NCBI RefSeq assembly: GCF_002213415.1
Contig: NZ_NJGU01000011.1
Coordinates: 62,001-126,000 of the forward strand
From: Herbaspirillum robiniae
GTDB taxonomy: Bacteria; Pseudomonadota; Gammaproteobacteria; Burkholderiales; Burkholderiaceae_D
DNA: 64,000 nucleotides
Direction: 5' to 3'
Shown: positions 55,812 through 62,846 of the stretch, piece by piece
How the letters are laid out: each line of letters starts with the position of its first letter
How positions within the stretch are numbered: position 1 is the stretch's first letter
Notes under the pieces: generated by a model
Database searches by the model: none
Seen by the model: only the letters and a program-made list of their open reading frames with translations
What the model was told of the DNA's origin: nothing
Translations under genes and position numbers: made by a program

Positions 55812-56483
55812 TTATCTAAGAACTCTCATCGCCATGAAGGCCTCAGCCGCTGCAGAACCGGTACAAAATCCGTGATGCTCCGCAAGGCATCGCATGTGAT
55901 CAAGACTGCGGGAGTGTGGTGGGGCACGCATTTCCCGCATGTATGCTTCAAGCGCCTGCATCTTGACTTCCATGTGGGCGCTGACATCAACAAAGAAATT
56001 GGGTAGGAAGGGGGCTAGGCCCGGGCTGCTCCACTCTGTACTCGACATTACCTCGAAGGTGAGGATTTCTCTCACAGAGCCGCCCGGCATGGGGCGACAG
56101 GCCGTCATGACGGCCTGGTGCACTATCCGATGATCGACATTCAAATCACCGTAATGATGGGTATAGATGATTTGGGGCTCGACCTTGCCAATGACCGCCT
56201 CTAGCGGTTGGACGACATCCAGCAATGGTAGGCTGTCGAGTCTGTTATCGGGAAGGTTCAGGCATATCACGGTGCTGATGCCGAGTATTCGCCGCGCATT
56301 TTCGGTTGCTTGTTGGCGATGCTGCAAATCCGCTGGTTCTGCGCCCTCTCTGGCGGTGACCCCATCGGCCACGAAGACAACATGAACCGTGTCTCCCTCT
56401 GCAGCATGTCTGGCCAAGGTGCCGCCGCAACCAAGAGCCTCGTCGTCCGCATGCGCCGCCACCACCAGTATCGTTTTACTCAT
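55812..56483 (-). CDS. PIG-L/LmbE-family deacetylase
   Basis: A 223-residue zinc-dependent N-deacetylase-like protein. The metal motif is AHADDEALGCGGT, and the second region is HHYGDLNVDHRIVHQA. PIG-L enzymes deacetylate N-acetyl sugars such as GlcNAc conjugates. ATG 56483 gives MSKTILVVAAHADDE, the usual start; it overlaps the pseI stop by 8 bases. In a pseudaminic acid cluster it could free an amino group for formylation (inference). Confidence 0.88.
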   Translation of the reverse strand: MSKTILVVAAHADDEALGCGGTLARHAAEGDTVHVVFVADGVTAREGAEPADLQHRQQATENARRILGISTVICLNLPDNRLDSLPLLDVVQPLEAVIGKVEPQIIYTHHYGDLNVDHRIVHQAVMTACRPMPGGSVREILTFEVMSSTEWSSPGLAPFLPNFFVDVSAHMEVKMQALEAYMREMRAPPHSRSLDHMRCLAEHHGFCTGSAAAEAFMAMRVLR

Positions 56484-57522
56484 CGAATTGGTCCCAGCTG
56501 GTGGCAGTGCCACGCACTACATCTACCTTCAGACGCTTGCCGATCAAGATATCGAAATATTTTGGTGGGAGACCCATTCCCGGACGTATGCGTCGGATGT
56601 CTTCAGCGCTGACAATGGCGCCGGCCGGAAGATCTCGTACGAAATAAACCGAACGACGGAACACTTTGCTTCCATCTTCTGCAGACTGACGCTGGTATCC
56701 GACCTTGCCGAGCGCCAGCCATGCGTCCTGCGTCTCTTTGCATAGCCGCTCAAGCTCTGCCGGCTCGATAGAAAATTCACTATCTGGTCCCTTGTCGGAG
56801 CGGCTCAGAGTGAAATGCTTTTCGATCACGCAAGCACCCAAGGCGACGGCCGCAACCGAGGCAGTGGTGCCAATCGTGTGGTCGGACAGACCTGGCATAC
56901 TGCCAAAGCGCTTGGCCAGCTCCAGCATTTGGATAATGTTGGCCTGATTCATCGGCGCCGGATAGCTGCTGATGCAATGCAATAGCACGAGATCCTTGCA
57001 ACCTGCGCTGCGCGCGGCGTCTACGGCCTCGGCAATCTCCGGCTCCGTCGCCATGCCGGTCGACATGATGATAGGTTTGCCCGTCCTGGCAACATACCGG
57101 ATCAATGGCAGGTCGGTATTTTCGAAGGATGCGATCTTGTAGATTGGCGCATCCAGTCTTTCTAGAAGATCGACCGCGCTCTCGTCGAATGGTGTCGAGA
57201 AGACGGTGATGCCAATTTTTCTTGCGTGAGAAAACATGGCCTCATGCCACTCGAACGGTGTCTGCGCCCATTTGTAAAGGTCGTACAGCTTAAACCCATC
57301 CCATAGCCCGCCTTGAACCATGAAGTCCTGCCGATCGGAGTCGATCGTCATGGTGTCTGCAGTATACGTTTGCAGTTTGATGGCACTGGCACCGCAGCGC
57401 TTCGCGGCGTCGATTGTCTGAAGCGCACGTTCCAGTGAGCCATTGTGGTTGGCGGACAGCTCGGCAATGATATATGGAGGATGGTCCGTCCCGATTTTCC
57501 TACCATTGATTTCAAAACTCAT
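56476..57522 (-). CDS. pseI: Pseudaminic acid synthase
   Basis: A 348-residue NeuB-family enzyme that condenses the 2,4-diamino-6-deoxy-altrose derivative with phosphoenolpyruvate. YIIAELSANHNGSLERAL, AIKLQTYTADTMT, TPFDESAVDLLE, GLSDHTIG and IEKHFTLSRSDKGPDSEFS point to PseI rather than NeuB or LegI. A C-terminal SAF domain follows (about 285-345). It starts 14 bases after the formyltransferase stop. Confidence 0.95.
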   Translation of the reverse strand: MSFEINGRKIGTDHPPYIIAELSANHNGSLERALQTIDAAKRCGASAIKLQTYTADTMTIDSDRQDFMVQGGLWDGFKLYDLYKWAQTPFEWHEAMFSHARKIGITVFSTPFDESAVDLLERLDAPIYKIASFENTDLPLIRYVARTGKPIIMSTGMATEPEIAEAVDAARSAGCKDLVLLHCISSYPAPMNQANIIQMLELAKRFGSMPGLSDHTIGTTASVAAVALGACVIEKHFTLSRSDKGPDSEFSIEPAELERLCKETQDAWLALGKVGYQRQSAEDGSKVFRRSVYFVRDLPAGAIVSAEDIRRIRPGMGLPPKYFDILIGKRLKVDVVRGTATSWDQFDE

Positions 57523-57536
57523 GATTCGACTCTCTG

Positions 57537-58220
57537 TTAAACAGATTTTTTGCGGATAACGACCTTGGCGACAATTTCGTCCTCAAAAAGCTGTGCGTTT
57601 GAAAGCTCCAACTGAAAATCCCCGTGCTGGATAAACGCAAGAGGGTAAGTCGGGGCATCCAGCATACGTATGTGGTCGTAAAGCGCTTCGAGATATCCCA
57701 TCGACGGGAGCATGCTCTGCTCGGGTTTGCGGCGCTTGAAAATCACGGCGTCGCCTTCTTGCGGAACAGCCTCGGGCTCAGTCCGCGTGATCCATCGAAT
57801 GATATCGAAGCTGAGCTGACCAGCCCTTATGTAGATTTCCTCTGCTCGGCCATCCAGCGGGAGTTCCCGTTTGACGTAGACCGGACCTGCGTCCATCTCG
57901 TGAACCATCTGCAGTGCTGAAAGCTTGGTATTTTTGTGGCCGGCTACAATCAGGTTTTGCAACGGACTGCCGCCACGACCATAGGGGACATCCGTCATGT
58001 GAAAACAAACGCACTCGAAACGCGACCATATTTCAACTGGAACGTGCCAGTTCCAATGCAGAAAGAATATATAGCGCAAACCGGATGTTTGATTGACGCT
58101 CTGCAAAAGCTCGTCAGGAGATTCTACCCAATGCCATCGGCCTTTTTCCTGTTTGCTCAGCTCGTTGAATCCTGTTTTGTGCCAGGCTTTGCAGCTCGCA
58201 ACGATATAGTTGTCAGCCAT
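57537..58220 (-). CDS. Formyltransferase-family protein in the pseudaminic acid cluster
   Basis: A 227-residue protein related to methionyl-tRNA formyltransferase-like sugar formyltransferases. HMTDVPYGRGGSPLQNLI matches the family loop H-x-S/T-D/L-x-P-x2-RG-x2-P, and HEMDAGPVYVKRE carries the conserved Asp. The Asn two residues before the His in the usual NxH triad is Cys here (VCFH), so catalysis may differ or the alignment is loose. It overlaps the fused acyltransferase gene by 8 bases and lies next to pseI. It may formylate an amino group of the Pse precursor. Confidence 0.8.
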   Translation of the reverse strand: MADNYIVASCKAWHKTGFNELSKQEKGRWHWVESPDELLQSVNQTSGLRYIFFLHWNWHVPVEIWSRFECVCFHMTDVPYGRGGSPLQNLIVAGHKNTKLSALQMVHEMDAGPVYVKRELPLDGRAEEIYIRAGQLSFDIIRWITRTEPEAVPQEGDAVIFKRRKPEQSMLPSMGYLEALYDHIRMLDAPTYPLAFIQHGDFQLELSNAQLFEDEIVAKVVIRKKSV

Positions 58221-59421
58221 CGTTTTTCATCTCGTCTTTAGGATTGATGCCGATTTCATAGAGTCTTCCTCGCATCTCGAAAAAGGCAGGGTAATCCTTG
58301 TTGTCTACGACTCTCAGCAGATCGAATTGCTCGGCCAGAGTTTTGCGGGGGTCCAGCTTGCTGTCGCCGGGGCGGCGGCGAGGATAGAGGCTTCCCTCGC
58401 CAGTTTGTTGGCGTGCCTCGTTGATGATGCTTGGATAGGCCTTCAACCATTGCAGACACAAACGCTGCGTGGCATGGGCTTGGAGCATTCTCCATTCCGG
58501 ATTGAGTTCCGTGCCGTCGAGATCAATCCACTCCTGTAGATAGATGGGGCCGGCATCGACATTGTCGACAGCTTCGATCAGCGTTACGGGGATACGTTTT
58601 TTTCCTTCGAGGATTTGCCATGTCATCGGTGCCCAGCCACGACCATTGGGGAGGTCGCTCTCATGAACTACCAACGTGTGCTTGAAGTGCTTGCGCGCAT
58701 CGGCTGAAATGATCTTGCTGAAACTTAGGCAAAAACAGAAATCAGCGGGACGGACTTGCTCCACCGCGTGTGCGATGTGCACGGTATGGCCTGCCGATTC
58801 CCATTCTTGCGCCAGTTCGGCAACGTAGGGCGCGATCCACGAACCTGCATCCGTCAACACTTGGATCGAATGCTGTGTTTTCTGGATGCGCCTGTTTTTT
58901 TCATTCGCGTAGCGAGAACTCAAGCCACGCTGGACGGTGCGCCATTCGCTGAGCAACATCCCCATTCTGAGTACATCCCGGTGGGTGTCCCCATCGAGAT
59001 AAGCCGCCCGGGACTTGCCTTCAATGGAAAAGCCACATTTTTTTTTGTAGAAATCTAGTGCAAACCGATCATCTTCTACTGGATCCCAAGAGATTCTGTG
59101 CACGCCGGCAGCGCAAAATGCCAAGTCTAGGCCTTCGAGCATCATGCAAATCAATGTACTGCGCGAGGCATCTACGGCTGCCACCCAGCCTATTTGTAGT
59201 TCATGGCTATTAGCGTTGGGGCGGCGGCAAATGAGCGTGCCTTGGATTTCTCCCGCCTCGTCTTGATAAGCATGGATGAGAACATTTTCATCTTGTAGTT
59301 CTTGTCCAAGCCAAGAGTTTACTTCACGGCCGTCAATCAATTGCCGAGGAAACGCGACACTGCCGTTGCATCGTGCAAGTACGCGCGATAGGGACGTTGA
59401 ATCTAACGAATGATAGGCCAT
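58213..59421 (-). CDS. Fusion of PseH-like GNAT acetyltransferase and formyltransferase domains
   Basis: A 402-residue two-domain protein. Residues about 1-155 look like a PseH-type N-acetyltransferase (ELQIGWVAAVDASR, FYKKKCGFSIEGKSR, HRDVLRMGMLLSEW). Residues about 165-375 resemble the formyltransferase family (HESDLPNGRGWAPM, AVDNVDAGPIYLQEW). The residue at the usual catalytic Asn is Val (VVHESD). There is no separate pseH in the window, so the N-terminal half likely supplies the 4-N-acetylation step of the Pse pathway, and the C-terminal half may compete or act on another amine. ATG 59421 is taken from AAAGAGC spacing and the protein start MAYHSLD. Confidence 0.78.
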   Translation of the reverse strand: MAYHSLDSTSLSRVLARCNGSVAFPRQLIDGREVNSWLGQELQDENVLIHAYQDEAGEIQGTLICRRPNANSHELQIGWVAAVDASRSTLICMMLEGLDLAFCAAGVHRISWDPVEDDRFALDFYKKKCGFSIEGKSRAAYLDGDTHRDVLRMGMLLSEWRTVQRGLSSRYANEKNRRIQKTQHSIQVLTDAGSWIAPYVAELAQEWESAGHTVHIAHAVEQVRPADFCFCLSFSKIISADARKHFKHTLVVHESDLPNGRGWAPMTWQILEGKKRIPVTLIEAVDNVDAGPIYLQEWIDLDGTELNPEWRMLQAHATQRLCLQWLKAYPSIINEARQQTGEGSLYPRRRPGDSKLDPRKTLAEQFDLLRVVDNKDYPAFFEMRGRLYEIGINPKDEMKNDG

Positions 59422-59434
59422 GCTCTTTCTTTTT

Positions 59435-60532
59435 CTAGTCCAGCAAAATGTCGCATACACGTTGAGTCCCTGAACCCGGGACCAAGTCCTGGCCCATTTG
59501 ACTCATCTGCTGTAATTGTTGAGGCTGCTGGATGCATTGAATAATCGAATCCGCAATTATTGTCGCGCTGATCTGGTTGCATTCTCCCAGAAAGTGGATG
59601 TACCCAGCCGCATGCATGGCATGGTTTGTCACTATCTGGTTGTCGGCGATGCTGATGACAATGGCCGGGAGGCCAAGGCACATCCGCTCCCAACTGGTGG
59701 AGCCGCCTGCACTGAGCATCAGATCGGCGTGCATCATCAGTGGCGCCAAGGAGGGGAGACCGCTATGTACATGAGTTAAGGGACGTGCAGCAGCTTGATG
59801 AGTTACGCTCTGCGGATCCGGATGGTTGACTCCGATCACGATATCCACATGCAGGTGGGCCAAGTCCGGATGCGCAAGTGCATCGAGTACTTTTCCAGTT
59901 TCATTTGTCGGATCGCTTCCACCCATAAAGACCAATATGCGCTCGGCCTTGCCATTGCGCGGCGGCATTTGGGCGCGCAGCATTGAATACTCCGGCTTGA
60001 GCAACGCGTATTCCGGACCCAGCATCGTTATGCAGTGATCAGGTATCATTCCGCGGTAGCGGCCGAGCGTATCGTCGCCGAACCAGTTTTGATCAAGCAG
60101 AAAGTCGCATTCGTGTCGGCGGTCAGCCAGATCGTCGATGACCATGAGTTTACGAACATGAGGGCGAAGCTGCTCTTCCCAGCGTTTGTCGATAGCATAA
60201 TGATCAACGATTAGCAGATCAGGTTTGGAATCCTGAATGGCGCTTCGCGTCTCGTCGGCATCCTGCTTCCAATCGCTACCCAGCCAATCGGCGTGTGCTA
60301 AACGGAAGTCGCATGTTTCAGCTGCCAGGGGAGAGAACGCCGGGATGGTTGGCAATTCCGTGACTCCGTAGCCTTGCTGGCGTATGGCAGCAACCATGTT
60401 GCCTGCATGCATACGGCAAACGAAATGCGGCGTTAGTCCTCTGGCTCGCAATTTGTCAGCGAGAGAAAGACTGCGCACTATATGTCCGGTTCCGATTTGC
60501 AGGGAGGCATCCGCGCGGAATACTACGTTCAT
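59435..60532 (-). CDS. pseG: UDP-sugar hydrolase of pseudaminic acid synthesis
   Basis: A 365-residue GT-B-like hydrolase that removes UDP from UDP-2,4-diacetamido-2,4,6-trideoxy-L-altrose. VVFRADASLQIGTGHIVRSL is the PseG N-terminal signature; LIVDHYAID, LVFMGGSDPTNETGKV and SAGGSTSWERMCLGLPA follow. It overlaps pseF by 4 bases. Confidence 0.93.
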   Translation of the reverse strand: MNVVFRADASLQIGTGHIVRSLSLADKLRARGLTPHFVCRMHAGNMVAAIRQQGYGVTELPTIPAFSPLAAETCDFRLAHADWLGSDWKQDADETRSAIQDSKPDLLIVDHYAIDKRWEEQLRPHVRKLMVIDDLADRRHECDFLLDQNWFGDDTLGRYRGMIPDHCITMLGPEYALLKPEYSMLRAQMPPRNGKAERILVFMGGSDPTNETGKVLDALAHPDLAHLHVDIVIGVNHPDPQSVTHQAAARPLTHVHSGLPSLAPLMMHADLMLSAGGSTSWERMCLGLPAIVISIADNQIVTNHAMHAAGYIHFLGECNQISATIIADSIIQCIQQPQQLQQMSQMGQDLVPGSGTQRVCDILLD

Positions 60533-61227
60533 GTCAATTTTGCCCCATGCTGCATGGCCTTGAACATCCATTCGGCGCGTCGCCAATCCTCGGGTGTATC
60601 AATATCCTGTACAAGTTCGCGCGGCAATCGTATCGGCATTGAAGAAGGGGTGAAGAAGGCCGAATCCTCCAACCAAGCATTCCGCTTGCCCCAGTAGAAT
60701 TGGCCTGCATCGTGCCACGCCTCCTCCAAATCCTGTGAGCGGGTATTGAAATGTTCTGGATAAAACATTTCAACGCGTTCGTTGTTCTGAATACGAATGG
60801 CTCGCTGAATTGGGAACGGATAACTGGTTACCGAGAACGCATAGTTACAGTCGTTGGCCAACAGCAAATTCAGGCCGCGGCGCAAATCATCGGGCCGCAC
60901 AAATGGTGCTGTCGCGTAGATGCAGCAAATCTGTAACGGTAGCCTGTCTTGCGGGAACCATTCGATTGCATGACGAATCACGGGAATCGTTCCAGTGTGA
61001 TCGTCTGCCAGGTTCGCCGGCCGCATGAATGGCACGCTTGCGCCCCACTGCCTCGCGACGTCGGCAATTTCTGTGTCATCGGTGGAGACGATGACGTCAT
61101 CAAAGCAGCCACTTCGTAGAGCAGCCTCAATCGACCACGCGATCATGGGCTTGCCGCAGAAAGGCTTAATATTTTTACGCGGTATGCGCTTGCTACCGCC
61201 GCGTGCAGGGATGACAGCAAGCTTCAC
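60529..61227 (-). CDS. pseF: CMP-pseudaminic acid cytidylyltransferase
   Basis: A 232-residue CMP-sugar synthetase. AVIPARGGSKRIPRKNIKPF is the nucleotide site, with VIVSTDDTEIADVA, ATAPFVRPDDL and LVQDIDTPEDW conserved for PseF. It activates pseudaminic acid for transfer. Overlaps the aminotransferase gene by 4 bases. Confidence 0.94.
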   Translation of the reverse strand: MKLAVIPARGGSKRIPRKNIKPFCGKPMIAWSIEAALRSGCFDDVIVSTDDTEIADVARQWGASVPFMRPANLADDHTGTIPVIRHAIEWFPQDRLPLQICCIYATAPFVRPDDLRRGLNLLLANDCNYAFSVTSYPFPIQRAIRIQNNERVEMFYPEHFNTRSQDLEEAWHDAGQFYWGKRNAWLEDSAFFTPSSMPIRLPRELVQDIDTPEDWRRAEWMFKAMQHGAKLT

Positions 61228-62345
61228 GATGCGCCGCTCCCGTGATCGAATTCCTTGATCGTTGCAGCGACTCGGGTGACATCTTCGATCGTGTGCCCGA
61301 AGGATACAGGAAGGCTGAGCTCGGTGGCATGCAGTTCTTCTGCGATGGGGTAGTAGCGGCCCGACAGGAGTCCTCGCATTGCCTCCTGTTGATGTGGCGG
61401 AATGGGATAGTGTATTTCTGTCTTGACGCCGCGCGCCAACAAGTATTGGCGCAATGCATCGCGCTGCGGATGACGAATGCCATAGATGTGAAATACATCG
61501 TATTCATCCGGCCGGCGCACCGGCATCTCTACGGAGTCCGGCAAATGAGAAAAATAGACCTCGGCCAGCGTCCGCTTATGCTCCGTCATGTTGTCCAAAT
61601 GGCGCAACTTGACGCGCAACAATGCGGCTTGCATCTCATCGAGCCGGGAATTCTGCCCGATATAGCGGTTCACGTACTTTTGCTTGGAGCCGTAGTTGCG
61701 CGTGTGGCGCAGCCGATCCGCCAGAGCATCGTCGTTGGTGACAATGGCGCCCGCGTCGCCTATGGCGCCCAGGTTCTTCGTCGGATAAAAGCTGAAACAG
61801 CCTGCATCGCCGAAGGTGCCGGTCATTTGATTGCCCAGGCGTGCACCGTGAGACTGAGCACAGTCTTCAACTACTTTCAGGCCGTGTGCGTCGGCAAAGG
61901 CGCCGATGGCATCCATCCGGCAGGTCTTGCCGAACAGATGGGTGACGCAAATGGCGCGCGTATTGCTGGTCATGGCGTGTGGCAAGCGCGCCGGATCCAT
62001 GTTGAACGTTGCCAGTTCGGGCTCCACCAGCACTGGGTTGTGTCCGGCGCGAACGATAGCGAGGATGGTGGCAATGTATGTATTGGAGGCCACCAGAATG
62101 TCGCTGCCCTTGGGAAGATCAAGGGCCTCGATGGATAGAATCAGCGCGTCCAGCCCGTTCGCTACACCGATGCAGTGCCGCGCGCCTACGTAGTGGGCGA
62201 ATTCGGTTTCGAAAGCGTTGACCTCTTGGCCAAGTACGTACCAGCCACTGCGGATGACGCGCGTTGCCGCTGCCTCCAGGTCAGCCATGAAGGCATCGTT
62301 GGAGCGTGCCAGGCTTTCGTATTCGATGGTCAGAGATTCATTCAT
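61224..62345 (-). CDS. DegT/DnrJ-family sugar aminotransferase (FdtB/QdtB-like)
   Basis: A 373-residue PLP enzyme. The PLP Lys is in FSFYPTKNLGAIGD, and NGLDALILSIEAL, SNTYIATILAIV and EDCAQSHGARL are typical of 3-ketosugar aminotransferases such as FdtB/QdtB that give dTDP-Fuc3N or dTDP-Qui3N. It directly follows an fdtA-like ketoisomerase, with 8 bases of overlap, supporting this rather than a second PseC. ATG 62345 (MNESLTIEYES) is chosen. Confidence 0.87.
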   Translation of the reverse strand: MNESLTIEYESLARSNDAFMADLEAAATRVIRSGWYVLGQEVNAFETEFAHYVGARHCIGVANGLDALILSIEALDLPKGSDILVASNTYIATILAIVRAGHNPVLVEPELATFNMDPARLPHAMTSNTRAICVTHLFGKTCRMDAIGAFADAHGLKVVEDCAQSHGARLGNQMTGTFGDAGCFSFYPTKNLGAIGDAGAIVTNDDALADRLRHTRNYGSKQKYVNRYIGQNSRLDEMQAALLRVKLRHLDNMTEHKRTLAEVYFSHLPDSVEMPVRRPDEYDVFHIYGIRHPQRDALRQYLLARGVKTEIHYPIPPHQQEAMRGLLSGRYYPIAEELHATELSLPVSFGHTIEDVTRVAATIKEFDHGSGAS

Positions 62346-62706
62346 AGGGCGTATCAATATATTCGCTCCGGTCATATGGATGCGACGACATTACAAGCAA
62401 GACAGCGCCCGTATCAAATGTCATTGTGTGCCAATCCTTGGGCTCGACCAACAGGCACTTGCTTGGATGATCCAGGTCCACGGTATCGGTCGTCACACCA
62501 TCATTCATGTATATGGAGACTTTCCCGCTGACGGCTATCAGCGCCTGGCGGGTATGGATGTGACGGTGTCCGCCACGGGTTTCTCCATTGGCGCCATAGA
62601 TCCAGTACGTACGAACCACCTCAAATGGCAACGAGTCTTGCAGCACAGTCAGAGAGCCGCGTGAATCCGTGAATGTGGGGAGATTGAGAACGGTGAAATA
62701 TGTCAT
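62338..62706 (-). CDS. FdtA/QdtA-like dTDP-4-keto-6-deoxyglucose 3,4-ketoisomerase
   Basis: A 122-residue single-domain cupin. RGSLTVLQ, TRGGHRHIHTRQALIAVSGK and VEPKDWHTM match the WxcM/FdtA family, including the His pair of the active site. It moves the keto group from C4 to C3 so that the aminotransferase can make a 3-amino sugar. Whether the product is the galacto or gluco form cannot be told. Its ATG overlaps the stop of a 47-codon ORF as ATGA. Confidence 0.9.
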   Translation of the reverse strand: MTYFTVLNLPTFTDSRGSLTVLQDSLPFEVVRTYWIYGANGETRGGHRHIHTRQALIAVSGKVSIYMNDGVTTDTVDLDHPSKCLLVEPKDWHTMTFDTGAVLLVMSSHPYDRSEYIDTPYE

Positions 62707-62846
62707 GCGCTGCCTCTGGCCGGATAACGTGAACCATGGTAATGGAGTTTGGCGGCCAGCAATTCCTTGGCCGGGTATGCGCTACGTCCATCAAGCCATT
62801 TGCCGATGCGCTTGTCGGCGGGGCGCGTGGAGCATTGCCTCTTCAT
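62703..62846 (-). CDS. Candidate small protein between pseC and the fdtA-like gene
   Basis: A 47-codon frame (MKRQCSTRPADKRIGKWL...) that starts with ATG immediately after the pseC TGA and ends ATGA-overlapped with the fdtA-like start. It fills the gap exactly, which is unlikely to be chance alone in an operon built on such overlaps, but no ribosome binding site is evident. The product is basic with no membrane segment. It may be a real small protein, or the remnant of a larger gene. I do not recognise it. Confidence 0.4.
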   Translation of the reverse strand: MKRQCSTRPADKRIGKWLDGRSAYPAKELLAAKLHYHGSRYPARGSA

